This document shows positions 20,225 to 28,944 of a stretch of DNA of 64,000 nucleotides, piece by piece. The number at the start of each line of letters is the position of its first letter. Positions within the stretch are counted from its first letter, which is position 1. Origin of the DNA: Pseudomonas sp. RSB 5.4 (GTDB lineage Bacteria; Pseudomonadota; Gammaproteobacteria; Pseudomonadales; Pseudomonadaceae); NCBI RefSeq assembly GCF_037126175.1, contig NZ_CP146986.1:4597001-4661000 (forward strand). Reading direction: 5' to 3'. Under the pieces are notes generated by a model. It searched no databases. It was given only the letters and a program-made list of their open reading frames with translations, and was not told where the DNA came from. Made by a program: the position numbers and the translations under genes.

Positions 20225-21793
20225 TCAATCCTCAAACCGGATCGGGCATTTCTCCGGCCCTTCCAGCTTTCTCAACTCCTCCACCACCTGCGGCCGCGCC
20301 CGGCGCAGAGTCAGGCTGCGATCCTGCCGCAGCAGGCGCCGCGCCTCCTGATGCAGCATCTCCACCCCCGAATAATCGATGAAGTTGATCTGCTGCGCCT
20401 CGATCACCACCCGCGTGCCGTGCAGCCGTTGCAGGCGCACTTGCAGGTAATGGCTGGCGCCGAAGAAAATCGAGCCGCCAACCCGCAGCACATCCTCCTC
20501 TCCCTCGCGCCAATGCTGTACCCGCGGTTGCGAGGTGCGCTTGAGGTAGAAGAACAGCGACGCCAGCACCCCGGCGTAGATTGCCGTCTGCAATTCCAGC
20601 AATAGCGTGGCGAGGCAGGTCAGGGCCATGACCACGAACTCGGCGCGGCTGACCCGCAGCAGCGAACGAATCCCGCGATGATCCACCAGCCCCCAGGCGA
20701 TCAGCAGAATGCTTCCGGCCATCGCCGGAATGGGAATGTGTGAAATCAGCCCGGCGCCGAAAATCGCGAACAGCGCGACCCAGATCGCCGAAAACACCCC
20801 GGCCAGCGGCGAACAGGCACCGGCCTCGTAACTCAGACCTGAGCGGGTGAACGAGCCGGCGGACAACGAGCCGGAAAAGAACGCCCCGACGATGTTCGAT
20901 AGACCCTGCGCACGGACTTCCTGATTGGCATCGAGCAACTGCTGGGAGCGCGCGGCAATCGAACGGGCAATCGACAGACTCGTCACCAGCCCGAGCATGC
21001 CCACCGCCACGGCGCTCGGCAGCAAGCGCAGCACCAGATCCAGATCCAGCGGCAACGCGCTGAACGGCGGCAAGCGCCCGACAAAGGCACTGACCCGATG
21101 CACGTGGCCGAACATCGTCGGCCACAGCCACACCAGCAGGCTGCCGAGCACCAGGGTGATCAACAGTGTCGGCCAGCGCGGCAGCAATTGCCTGAGCACG
21201 AAACCGACCACCACCGTGGCCACGCCCAATACCAATGAAGGTTTATCCACAGCCTGCAGGTGCTGCAGCAGATCCATCAGGCTGTCCAGGGCCGTGGCTT
21301 TGGCCGGCAGATCCAGCCCCAGCAGGTTCGGCAACTGGCCGATGGCAATCACCACCGCCGCGCCGAGGGTGAAGCCGAGCACCACCGAATGCGAGACGAA
21401 ATTCACCAGCGCGCCGAAGCGCAGCAGGCCGAGCAGCCACTGAAAAATCCCCGCCAGAAAGCTCAACAGCAGAATCAGGGTGATGTAGTCCTGCGACGCG
21501 GGCACGGCCAAGGGACTGACGCTGGCATACAGCACAATCGAAATCGCTGCAGTCGGGCCGCAGATCAGATGCCACGAGGAACCCCAAAGGCAGGCGATCA
21601 GTACCGGAATGATTGCGGCGTAGAGGCCGTATTCCGGCGGCAGGCCGGCGATCAGCGCGTAGGCGATCGACTGCGGCAGCGCGAGAATGGCACCGCTCAG
21701 GCCAACGACCAGATCCCGGCCGACGCTGGCGCGGGTTTGCCGGGGCAGCCAGGTCAGGAAGGGGAAAAGTGAATGGCGACTGGGCAGGGCCAT
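20225..21793 (-). CDS. SulP-family anion transporter with STAS domain
   Basis: Inner-membrane transporter of 522 residues. Ten or more hydrophobic segments occupy about 15-415, including the SulP signature region ALPQSIAYALIAGLPPEYGLYAAIIP near residues 38-63. The C-terminal STAS domain (about 425-520) contains INFIDYSGVEMLHQEA. Sulfate or bicarbonate are family substrates. In this position (as PA0029) it lies beside the choline-O-sulfate genes, so transport of sulfate released by BetC, or of choline sulfate itself, is a reasonable inference. A perfect DnaA box (21243-21251) lies in the gene. Confidence 0.9.
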   Translation of the reverse strand: MALPSRHSLFPFLTWLPRQTRASVGRDLVVGLSGAILALPQSIAYALIAGLPPEYGLYAAIIPVLIACLWGSSWHLICGPTAAISIVLYASVSPLAVPASQDYITLILLLSFLAGIFQWLLGLLRFGALVNFVSHSVVLGFTLGAAVVIAIGQLPNLLGLDLPAKATALDSLMDLLQHLQAVDKPSLVLGVATVVVGFVLRQLLPRWPTLLITLVLGSLLVWLWPTMFGHVHRVSAFVGRLPPFSALPLDLDLVLRLLPSAVAVGMLGLVTSLSIARSIAARSQQLLDANQEVRAQGLSNIVGAFFSGSLSAGSFTRSGLSYEAGACSPLAGVFSAIWVALFAIFGAGLISHIPIPAMAGSILLIAWGLVDHRGIRSLLRVSRAEFVVMALTCLATLLLELQTAIYAGVLASLFFYLKRTSQPRVQHWREGEEDVLRVGGSIFFGASHYLQVRLQRLHGTRVVIEAQQINFIDYSGVEMLHQEARRLLRQDRSLTLRRARPQVVEELRKLEGPEKCPIRFED

Positions 21794-21845
21794 GGGTCCT
21801 CGCGGGGTGTGGGTTTATGCAAGGTTATCAGGACGCGCCAATCAC

Positions 21846-21978
21846 TGTGGTGAGGGGATTTATCCCCGATGGGCTGCGAAGCGGCCCCAAAACCGACGGT
21901 CTCGGTGAGTCAGGTATACCGAGTGCATAGACTTTGCGACTGCTGCGCAGCCGATCGGGGATAAATCCCCTCGCCACG
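21846..21978. repeat. Long inverted repeat, REP family distinct from the others
   Basis: Left arm begins TGTGGTGAGGGGATTTATCC (from 21846) and the right arm ends GGATAAATCCCCTCGCCACG (near 21978). Inner arms GGGCTGCGAAGCGGCC and GCGACTGCTGCGCAGCC also pair partly. This is a second intergenic repeat type, between the SulP and choX genes; 21794-22004 holds nothing else that I recognise. Confidence 0.8.
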
Positions 21979-22004
21979 GGTAAGTTGTCGTCAAGTAGAA
22001 AGCG

Positions 22005-22925
22005 TTAGAGCTTGGCCTTCACCGCAGGCAACGCATCCTTGCCATCCACGGTCTTCACCCCCTCCAGCCACTTGTCCAGAACCGCCGGATTGGCTTTGAT
22101 CCATGCCTTCACCGCATCGGCATTGCTGACTTTCTTGTTCACCACCTCAGCCATGATGCTGTTCTCCATGTCCTGGGTGAACGCCAGGTTGGTCAGCAAC
22201 TTGCCCACATTCGGACAGGCCTCGGCATAACCCTTGCGCGTGAGGGTATAGACGCTGCCGGTGTCGCCGAAGTATTTCTCGCCGCCCTTGAGGTAATGCA
22301 TCTTCAGCTGCACGTTCATCGGGTGCGGTGTCCAGCCGAGGAAGGTGACGAATTTCTGTTTCTTCACCGCCCGCGAGACTTCGGCGAGCATCGCCTGTTC
22401 GCTGGATTCGATCAGCTTCCACTGGCCGAGGTCGAAATCGTTCTTCTTGATGATTTCCTGCAGCGAAATGTTCGCGGGCGCCCCGGAACCGATGCCGTAG
22501 ATCTTCTTGTCGAACTTGTCGGCGTATTTGTTCAGGTCGGCAAAGTCATGCACACCGGCGTCCCACACGTAATCCGGGACGGCGAGGGTGAACTCGGTGC
22601 CGTCGAGGTTCTTCGCCAGTTGCGTGACGTCACCGGTGGCGACGAACTTGTCGTAGAAGCCCTGCTGCGCCGGCATCCAGTTGCCGAGAAATACATCCAC
22701 CTGACCGTCCTTCAAGCCGCCGAAGGTGATCGGCACCGCGAGTGTGTCGACCTTGGCCTTGTAGCCCATACCGTCCAGCAGAAACCCGGCGATGGCGTTG
22801 GTCGCGGCGATGTCGCTCCAGCCCGGGTCGGCCATTTTCACCGTTTCGCAGCTTTGCTCGGCGAATGCCGAGGCGCTGCCCAGAGCCAGCAGGCCAATCG
22901 TCAGTGCTGTGGATAACTTGCGCAT
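22005..22925 (-). CDS. choX: Choline ABC transporter substrate-binding protein
   Basis: Periplasmic binding protein of 306 residues. A signal peptide ends at about residue 22 (ASAFA/EQS), and the OpuAC-type ligand-binding fold follows, with WSDIAATNAIAGFLLDGMGYK and FLGNWMPAQ. Aromatic residues of such motifs form the box that holds the quaternary amine. It lies 15 bp after betC in the same direction, so it is probably coexpressed and captures choline or choline sulfate. No permease or ATPase gene is adjacent; these must be elsewhere. A DnaA box (22908-22916) overlaps the start region. Confidence 0.9.
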   Translation of the reverse strand: MRKLSTALTIGLLALGSASAFAEQSCETVKMADPGWSDIAATNAIAGFLLDGMGYKAKVDTLAVPITFGGLKDGQVDVFLGNWMPAQQGFYDKFVATGDVTQLAKNLDGTEFTLAVPDYVWDAGVHDFADLNKYADKFDKKIYGIGSGAPANISLQEIIKKNDFDLGQWKLIESSEQAMLAEVSRAVKKQKFVTFLGWTPHPMNVQLKMHYLKGGEKYFGDTGSVYTLTRKGYAEACPNVGKLLTNLAFTQDMENSIMAEVVNKKVSNADAVKAWIKANPAVLDKWLEGVKTVDGKDALPAVKAKL

Positions 22926-22940
22926 GAACTTCCCCTTACA

Positions 22941-24455
22941 TTATTGATTTTGGCAGGGTTGTGGATAACGGGCCTTGCGCTCCAGATCGTCGAGGTCGAT
23001 GTGGTTGCGCATGTACTGCTGACTGGCGTCCACCAGCGGCTGGTGATCCCAGCTCTTCAGCTTGCCGATGGTCAGGGCGTCGGCGACAAAACGTCGGCGA
23101 CGCTGGCTGGCGAGCACCTCGCGGTGAACCGCCGGGATGTCCCACTTGGCCCGCGCTTCGGCGAGAAATTCGTCGAACAGCTGGCGATGTTGCGGCGACT
23201 GGCTGAGTTCTTCGAGTTCACGCGGATCGTTGTGCACATCGAAGAGTAGGCACGGGTCGCTTTCACTGTAGATAAATTTGTAGGCGCCGCGACGGATCAT
23301 CATCAGCGGGCTGACCGTGCCCTCCGCCATGTACTCGCCGAATACTTCGTCATGCCCGCCCTGCCCTTGCAGGTGCGTCAGCAGCGAGCGGCCGTCCAGC
23401 GGCAAGTTCGGCTCCATGCTGCCACCGGCCAGTTCGACGAAGGTCGGCAACAGGTCAGCGGTGGACACCGCGGCGCTGACCCGGCCGGCAGCGAACTGCC
23501 CCGGAGCGCTGATCAACAGCGGCACCCGCGCGGCCATCTCGAACCAGTGCATTTTGTACCAGAGGCCTTTCTCGCCGAGCATGTCACCGTGGTCGCCGGA
23601 GAAGACGATGATGGTGTCATCGATCAGCCCGGTATCTTCGAGGGTTTGCAGGAGTTTGCCGACGTTGGCGTCGATATAGCTGCACGCGCCGAAATAGGCA
23701 CGGCGCGCGTCGCGAATTTTATCCACAGGCAGCGGTTTGTCCCAAAGATCGTAGACCTTGAGCAGGCGCTGCGAGTGTGGATCGAGGGAATGTTGATCCG
23801 GGGTGGTCGGCATCGGGATGTCACCGTCGTCGTACAAATCCCAGAACGCCTTGGGAATCGTGTACGGGTCATGTGGGTGAGTCATCGACACGGTCAGGCA
23901 GAACGGCTGATCGCCGTCCTCGCGAATGTGATCGAACAGGTATTGCTGGGCCTTGAACACTACCTCTTCATCGAAGTCGAGCTGGTTGGTGCGCACGCAC
24001 GGCCCGGCCTGCAGCACCGACGACATGTTGTGATACCAGCTCGGGCGCACGTCCGGCTCGTCCCAGTTCACCGCCCAGCCGTAATCGGCCGGGTAGATGT
24101 CGCTGGTCAGGCGCTCTTCGTAGCCGTGCAATTGATCCGGGCCGCAGAAATGCATCTTGCCCGACAGCGCGGTGCGGTAGCCGAGGCGGCGCAGGTAATG
24201 GGCGTAGGTCGGAACGTCGGCGGGGAAATCGGCGGCGTTGTCGTAGGCGCCGATCTTGCTCGGCAGCTGCCCGCTGACCAGGGTGAAGCGCGACGGCGCG
24301 CACAGCGGACTGTTGCAATAAGCGGCGTCGAACACCACGCCCTGAGCGGCGAGGCGCGAAAGATTCGGCAGTTTGATCGGCGACGGGCCGTAGATCGGCA
24401 ACATTGGCGCGGCCATTTGATCGGCCATGATGAAAAGAATGTTCTTGCGCTTCAT
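22941..24455 (-). CDS. betC: Choline-sulfatase
   Basis: Hydrolyses choline-O-sulfate to choline and sulfate. The 504-residue alkaline-phosphatase-fold sulfatase has the signature SPLCAPSRFTLVSGQLPS, in which the Cys of CxPSR is converted to formylglycine, and metal-site residues in LFIMADQM and FSGDHGDMLGE. I took ATG 24455 (MKRKNILFIMADQM); an ATG at 24473 would add six residues but has no better ribosome site. It is divergent from its LysR regulator and upstream of choX. DnaA boxes at 22960-22968 and 23719-23727. Confidence 0.95.
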   Translation of the reverse strand: MKRKNILFIMADQMAAPMLPIYGPSPIKLPNLSRLAAQGVVFDAAYCNSPLCAPSRFTLVSGQLPSKIGAYDNAADFPADVPTYAHYLRRLGYRTALSGKMHFCGPDQLHGYEERLTSDIYPADYGWAVNWDEPDVRPSWYHNMSSVLQAGPCVRTNQLDFDEEVVFKAQQYLFDHIREDGDQPFCLTVSMTHPHDPYTIPKAFWDLYDDGDIPMPTTPDQHSLDPHSQRLLKVYDLWDKPLPVDKIRDARRAYFGACSYIDANVGKLLQTLEDTGLIDDTIIVFSGDHGDMLGEKGLWYKMHWFEMAARVPLLISAPGQFAAGRVSAAVSTADLLPTFVELAGGSMEPNLPLDGRSLLTHLQGQGGHDEVFGEYMAEGTVSPLMMIRRGAYKFIYSESDPCLLFDVHNDPRELEELSQSPQHRQLFDEFLAEARAKWDIPAVHREVLASQRRRRFVADALTIGKLKSWDHQPLVDASQQYMRNHIDLDDLERKARYPQPCQNQ

Positions 24456-24569
24456 GTGATCGCGGCATTCCATAGTGAATATTTATGCGACATTGCTGCG
24501 ATCGAGCATGGAGTCCATGCCCTGTCCGGTAAAGCCCGCGCCGGACAATGACTAGGATAAGCACAGCTT
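24456..24569. promoter_or_regulatory. Divergent control region of betC and its LysR regulator
   Basis: This 114-bp gap separates the betC and regulator starts. LysR-type regulators usually bind such divergent regions (T-N11-A sites), and the AT-rich stretch around 24475-24490 (AATATTTATGCGACATTG) is a plausible promoter part. I could not define a firm operator. Confidence 0.5.
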
Positions 24570-25520
24570 ATGTATGAAGCCCTCGGCAATCTGTCCCTCG
24601 ACCTGTTGCGCGCCTTCGAGGCGGCGGCCCGTCACCGCAGCTTTACCGCGGCGGCGGTGGAGCTGGGCACCACGCAGCCAGCGATCAGCCAGCAGATCAA
24701 GCGTCTGGAAGAACAGCTGGGCGCACGACTGTTTGACCGTATCTACCGCGGGATCGAACTGACCGAGGGCGGGACGATCCTGTTCGAGCAGGTTCAGCTC
24801 GGTTTGCAGAACATCGACGCAGGATTGAGTGCGATCAGCGCGCAACAACAACATGAGGTGTTGCAGGTCGCCACCGATTTCGCCTTCGCCGCGTACTGGC
24901 TGATGCCGCGCCTGCATCGCTTCCACGAAGCCAATCCGAATGTCGACGTCAGCCTGGTCACCAGCGAGCGCAACCACAACATGCTACGCACCGACATCGA
25001 TGTCGCGATCTTGTTTGGCGACGGGCGTTTCAAGCAGGGCGAAAGCCATTGGCTGTTCAGCGAAGAAGTGTTTCCCGTATGCAGTCCGCAATTGCTCAAG
25101 GACCGGCCCCTGCCCTTGCCTGCCCAGGCATTGCTGGAATTGCCTCTGCTGCACCTGCGCGGGGAGAACAGCAGCAACTGGTTTGACTGGAGCGGGCTGT
25201 TTCGCGAACTGGGCATCAGCACGCCACCCGCGCCGGGCCAATTGCGTTTCGACAATTACACGCTGTTGATTCAAGCGGCGATTGGCGGTCAGGGCGTGGC
25301 CATCGGCTGGCGCCACCTTGTGGATAACTTGCTGAGCCAAGGCTTGCTCTGTCGGCCAATCGCCGAGACCACGTTGTCGCGTCTGGGGTATTACGTGGTG
25401 CTGCCGCAACGCAAACGCCGGGGCGCGTTGATTCAGCAGTTTGTCGATTGGTTGATGGCGGAACAGGCTAGCAGCGCCGAATCTCTCGCCGGGGTGGCGC
25501 TGCCGTCAATTGCGATTTAA
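24570..25520 (+). CDS. LysR-family regulator of choline-sulfate utilisation
   Basis: A 316-residue regulator with an N-terminal winged helix (about 10-68: LDLLRAFEAAARHRSFTAAAVELGTTQPAISQQIKRLEEQLG) and a C-terminal periplasmic-binding-like effector domain. Its divergent position next to betC-choX identifies it as the choline-sulfate utilisation regulator type (PA0032 in order). The ligand is probably choline sulfate or choline, by inference. A DnaA box (25319-25327) near the 3' end is the last one in the window. Confidence 0.9.
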   Translation: MYEALGNLSLDLLRAFEAAARHRSFTAAAVELGTTQPAISQQIKRLEEQLGARLFDRIYRGIELTEGGTILFEQVQLGLQNIDAGLSAISAQQQHEVLQVATDFAFAAYWLMPRLHRFHEANPNVDVSLVTSERNHNMLRTDIDVAILFGDGRFKQGESHWLFSEEVFPVCSPQLLKDRPLPLPAQALLELPLLHLRGENSSNWFDWSGLFRELGISTPPAPGQLRFDNYTLLIQAAIGGQGVAIGWRHLVDNLLSQGLLCRPIAETTLSRLGYYVVLPQRKRRGALIQQFVDWLMAEQASSAESLAGVALPSIAI

Positions 25521-25524
25521 AGGC

Positions 25525-26187
25525 TCAGCCAGTTGCGGCGACAAAATTCACATGCTGCCCCACATGCAGGTTCAATCGCAGCTCATCGGCAATCCCCACC
25601 GCGACCCGGTTCAGCCGTTCCAGCGGCTCCGCCAGTCCCGGCTCCAGATTGCCGCCCACCTGACTGAAATGCTCAATGGTCAGCCCCGCCACCCCGTGGG
25701 GCGCATTCACCAGTGTCCACTGCAGCGGGCTGCTTTGCAGGGCTTCGCGGATTTCTTCGGCGGCGTGGCGTTGCAGTGCGTCGTCCAGTTCCGGCTCGTC
25801 GAGCACGGCAAAATTCCCCACCAGAAACAACCTGGAAACGTTGGCCGCTTGCAGGCCGTCGACCAACGCATCGACCGCCAGCACCTGTTCCACTGGGCCG
25901 AGCACCACGGACCTTTCCACATGTTCGCTGCTGAACGGCAAACCGGGAGCATCCAGCAGACAGATCACCGCCGAACTGCCCGCTACGCTTTGCTTGACCC
26001 GCTCGGCATCGAACAGATCGCCGCTTTTGGTGCGCAGGCCGGGACGTGGCGCGAGTACGTTCAAATCGTCGAGAATCGCGATGACTTCGTGCTGCCGTCG
26101 CAGCAATTCAGCCATCAACGCACCGCCGAGGCTGGCCATGGCACCATAGAGCACCACTTTCACCGTCGGGGTTTCGGCATTTTTCAT
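25525..26187 (-). CDS. NAD(P)-binding Rossmann protein, NmrA/SDR-like
   Basis: A 220-residue protein with an N-terminal strand-turn-helix KVVLYGAMASLGGALMAELL, which matches the GxxxxxG nucleotide loop of atypical SDR/NmrA proteins, and the strand SRLFLVGNFAVLDEP. The usual YxxxK catalytic pair is not evident, so it may be a sensor or a weak reductase. Family members often annotate as NAD(P)H-binding or flavin reductase-like. Convergent with the LysR gene, 4 bp between stops. Confidence 0.7.
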   Translation of the reverse strand: MKNAETPTVKVVLYGAMASLGGALMAELLRRQHEVIAILDDLNVLAPRPGLRTKSGDLFDAERVKQSVAGSSAVICLLDAPGLPFSSEHVERSVVLGPVEQVLAVDALVDGLQAANVSRLFLVGNFAVLDEPELDDALQRHAAEEIREALQSSPLQWTLVNAPHGVAGLTIEHFSQVGGNLEPGLAEPLERLNRVAVGIADELRLNLHVGQHVNFVAATG

Positions 26188-26267
26188 GGCTGAGCTCCTG
26201 TTCCTGTCATATGGCGTGTGACCTACAGGAAACGGCGAGGGTTCGAATTCGATTCAGAGGCTTTCAA

Positions 26268-26594
26268 ATGCACACGATCAAGGGCTACCACGCCCATATT
26301 TATTACGACGCCAGCACGATTGCTCAGGCCCGGGCCTTGTGCGAACAGGCCGCGCAGTTGTTTCCAGTGCAGATGGGCCGGATGCACGAACGTCCGGTCG
26401 GCCCACACCCGGACTGGAGCTGCCAGTTGGCTTTCGGCCCGCAGTTGATCGGCGATCTGTTGCCGTGGCTGGCGCTCAATCGCAAGGGGCTGGTGGTGTT
26501 CCTCCACCCGGACACCGGCGATAACTTGCTCGATCACACCGAGCATGCGATCTGGATGGGGGCGATGCGTCCGCTGGATCTGTCTATTTTCTGA
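26268..26594 (+). CDS. DOPA 4,5-dioxygenase family protein
   Basis: A compact 108-residue protein of the DOPA-dioxygenase-like fold. It starts MHTIKGYHAHIYYD and later shows ERPVGPHPDW and VFLHPDTGD, the family's conserved histidine-bearing blocks that probably bind metal. Fungal relatives extradiol-cleave DOPA; bacterial roles are poorly known. The ATG at 26268 gives the family N-terminus; an upstream extension of the frame is not conserved-looking. Its stop abuts the stop of the convergent GFA gene. Confidence 0.85.
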   Translation: MHTIKGYHAHIYYDASTIAQARALCEQAAQLFPVQMGRMHERPVGPHPDWSCQLAFGPQLIGDLLPWLALNRKGLVVFLHPDTGDNLLDHTEHAIWMGAMRPLDLSIF

Positions 26595-26996
26595 TCAAAG
26601 CGTTTCTTCAGGCTCGCCCGGCAGATGCTCGTCCAGATGCAGCCAGGGCAATTGGCTGTCCGTCCAGATGTGCCGCTCGGCCGGCGCCCGCTCCGGGTGA
26701 TCCAGCGTGGCGATGGTCACATCGATGCTCTCGGGACTGAGCAATGTCACCAGCGCCAGCTGCGCGCCACAGTGCGGACAGAAATACCGCGCGCAACTGC
26801 CCGACGAGTCATAGCGCGAAGGCGTCCCGACCAGCCACTGGAAGTTGGCCGCTGGCAGCGTGATCCATGTGGTGACGATCCCGCCGCTGACCTTGCGGCA
26901 GATCGAGCAGTGGCAGTGGGCGATGTCCTGCAATGGCCCGCTGAACCGATAGCGGATATGTCCGCAATGGCAGCCACCGCTGTGCGATAAAGTCAT
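26595..26996 (-). CDS. GFA-family (CENP-V/GFA domain) zinc protein
   Basis: A 133-residue protein with the zinc-binding pattern of the glutathione-dependent formaldehyde-activating family: CHCG (from residue 9), CHCSIC (near 28) and CPHC (near 74). The family includes Gfa, which forms S-hydroxymethylglutathione, but most bacterial members have unproven substrates. It is adjacent to the AT-richer ATPase cassette. Confidence 0.85.
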   Translation of the reverse strand: MTLSHSGGCHCGHIRYRFSGPLQDIAHCHCSICRKVSGGIVTTWITLPAANFQWLVGTPSRYDSSGSCARYFCPHCGAQLALVTLLSPESIDVTIATLDHPERAPAERHIWTDSQLPWLHLDEHLPGEPEETL

Positions 26997-27011
26997 CGCC
27001 TGCCCTCTTAG

Positions 27012-27518
27012 TTAACTTATCAGATTCCTGGCCCGTGCCATTTCGTCATTAATGACGACGACTGAGCCCGGTTTTAGCCCGAGAGTCTTCGCTAAAGAGC
27101 TCATTGCCTTATTCAGCGCGTCACGTAGTCCGATCATCCATTCCTTTGGAAATTGGTTTATGACCAGAATGCATTTTATGGCGCAGTTTGAGAGATCAAG
27201 ATTCAAGAAACCTGCTGGAAGGTGTTCATCACTGTGAGGGTGCCGCCTAAGGCAGGCCGCAAGCGTCAATTGCACTGAGTTGGTGAATTTTTGCCTGATC
27301 TCTTCTACGAATACTTCGGTCTGCCGAGGAGCACTTGATTTTGCCTCTACAAACCAGACTTCCTGAGGTTTGTCCTGAAGATCGCGAAGTAGAACAAACT
27401 CAGTGACCTTGATGCCGTTTCCTATTTTTTTGGACAGTGGACTGTTTTCGATCGGAAAAAGCTGATCCTCTGAAAACGGCCCGAAAATCATCCCTGATTC
27501 TTCGATTGAAATAGTCAT
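27012..27518 (-). CDS. Putative PD-(D/E)xK nuclease-like partner of the adjacent ATPase
   Basis: A 168-residue protein that I do not recognise by name. Residues 36-61 read K-V-T-E-F-V-L-L-R-D, a short turn, then EVWFVEAKSS. A hydrophobic strand ending in an acidic-x-Lys triplet (E58-A-K60) after an upstream acid (E40 or D46) is the core pattern of PD-(D/E)xK nucleases. A helix with EEIRQKF follows, as in that fold, then more alternating helix and strand (CAIKCILVINQF, SVVVINDE). No signal peptide or membrane segment. Its start overlaps the ATPase stop by 4 bp, so the two are translated together. Base composition looks AT-richer than the neighbours. Nuclease activity is an inference from one motif. 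Confidence 0.55.
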   Translation of the reverse strand: MTISIEESGMIFGPFSEDQLFPIENSPLSKKIGNGIKVTEFVLLRDLQDKPQEVWFVEAKSSAPRQTEVFVEEIRQKFTNSVQLTLAACLRRHPHSDEHLPAGFLNLDLSNCAIKCILVINQFPKEWMIGLRDALNKAMSSLAKTLGLKPGSVVVINDEMARARNLIS

Positions 27519-28528
27519 CCCAGAGCCAGCTCCACTTCCTCTTCATAAAGACGAATGGACTCATCGACGATGGGGTTGTCCGGCATACCTTTGAGAAGAT
27601 CATCACCGAGCCATTCGCCGTCAATTGACGAGAGAACAGGGATAGACATGTTCTGTTTTTGCGCCGCGAGATACAGCGCTTTAATGACGAAATACGAGTG
27701 GCTGGCAATGAAAAACTGAATCCCGCTTGCGGCCAGAGACACAATGATATCGACGAGCCTGGTGATGGCTACCGGATGCAAGGCCGACTCGGGTTCGTCG
27801 ATGAATACCATGGAATCTTTGGTCAGGAATCGATTGCCCAGCAAGGTGTCGAGAATGGCAATTTTCTTGATGCCCTCAGCAGTAGAGCCAATCTGGAACT
27901 TCTGATTGCCTTTTTTGAATTGCCAGCGATTTGTACTGCTGTCGAATTCCACCTTGCCGCCGAACATCTCCTCCAGATTCTCCCTGGCCTTTGCGAAATG
28001 AGCGTGATTTTTTCCTTTCGTCGGTAGGAGGCGGAGTGCTTTCGCCAGATCGTAATAGGTGTCGTCGAAACCGAAGTCTTTATCGATGTCACGGCTTTTC
28101 AGAATAATGTGTTGCAGGGAAAGTACTTCCTTGGGAGGAAGAAATATTGAGTTGCTGCCTCGTGGAGGGACGTGATTTTCTAACGTGGCAATGTTCTTTG
28201 TCGTGTCTTTGCCGAATCCGTACCGAAACGCTCGAGAGTCAACGTTGACCTTGCACATCAACGGACCGTCTGCACTTTTTGTTACCAGGTCGCCAATCTT
28301 GTCTGCCTGAAACGTCCAGTAAAGTTTGTCTGCCAGTATCTCCGCGGCGGAACGTTGTTCATTTCCACGCTGGTACTCTTCGAGCGTGCGCATCGTGCAG
28401 TAAAGCGCTTTGAGCAAAAACGTCTTGCCGCTGCTGTTTGCTCCGATAATCAGATTCAAGTTTGAGAGCTTGCCCCAGCGGATTTTTTGTAGCGGGCCGA
28501 AATTATCTAATTCAACGCTATTAAGCAT
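27515..28528 (-). CDS. AAA/ABC-type ATPase (AAA_15/AAA_21-like), putative defence
   Basis: A 337-residue soluble ATPase of the overcoming-lysogeny/RecF-like group. Residues 1-28 form the N-terminal strands (VELDNFGPLQKIRWGKLSNLNLIIG), with Walker A G29-A-N-S-S-G-K-T36, an ABC-signature-like GSTAEGIKKI (about 214-223), Walker B MVFIDEPESALHP (240-252), and the switch histidine in ASHS (275-278). There is no long coiled coil and no Toprim domain. Followed by the PD-(D/E)xK-like gene with a 4-bp overlap. ATPase plus small nuclease pairs are typical of anti-phage systems, but I cannot assign this pair to a named one. Lower GC suggests horizontal transfer. Confidence 0.8.
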   Translation of the reverse strand: MLNSVELDNFGPLQKIRWGKLSNLNLIIGANSSGKTFLLKALYCTMRTLEEYQRGNEQRSAAEILADKLYWTFQADKIGDLVTKSADGPLMCKVNVDSRAFRYGFGKDTTKNIATLENHVPPRGSNSIFLPPKEVLSLQHIILKSRDIDKDFGFDDTYYDLAKALRLLPTKGKNHAHFAKARENLEEMFGGKVEFDSSTNRWQFKKGNQKFQIGSTAEGIKKIAILDTLLGNRFLTKDSMVFIDEPESALHPVAITRLVDIIVSLAASGIQFFIASHSYFVIKALYLAAQKQNMSIPVLSSIDGEWLGDDLLKGMPDNPIVDESIRLYEEEVELALG

Positions 28529-28944
28529 TGGTTGGAGCTCCTCTCAAACATTGCAGTGGCGCAAGCCTAGCATTGCGTTTCCCTTCCATACAGCGGGTGA
28601 AGACGCTCCCTCAGAAACTACAGAAAGGTCTTACGACGTTCATCGTTGTATCTGCTTCCAGTTGCATGAAAGTGGCCGCGCCTCTCGTCAGACCTTTCAT
28701 CCGCGAAAGGTAGCTGAAAGGTTGCCCGATTAGGATCGCCGCCACTACCGGCAACAGACCGGTTGGCCAGCGCGTGTGATCGCTCGCACGTCAGGCCCAA
28801 TTAACAACAACAATGGTGATTCTGATGTCCTCTGTAGCCCGCCTTCTCGCTGAAACTCCGCCCGTACGTCTCGTGCTTCCCGCTCTGCGCTGATCCCTTC
28901 CGATCCGCTCACTCAATTAGCCGCGCTACGCCTGGAGTATTCCC
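28529..28944. other. Intergenic region: cassette promoter and CitMHS leader
   Basis: This 416-bp gap separates the divergent ATPase and citrate transporter genes. Near 28800 it holds an A-rich run AATTAACAACAACAATGG, a match to the AANAANAA catabolite-activity motif bound by Hfq/Crc in pseudomonads. The usual position of that motif is close to a start codon; here it directly precedes a short leader frame (28813-28893) about 130 bp upstream of the transporter start. The left half (28529-28790) shows no structure that I recognise. Confidence 0.5.
28813..28893 (+). CDS. Possible leader peptide upstream of the citrate transporter
   Basis: An open frame of 26 codons begins at the ATG inside AACAACAACAATGG and reads MVILMSSVARLLAETPPVRLVLPALR before TGA. 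There is no Shine-Dalgarno sequence, so translation is doubtful unless it begins at the second ATG (28825). It could be a regulatory uORF or chance. Low confidence. Confidence 0.25.
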   Translation: MVILMSSVARLLAETPPVRLVLPALR

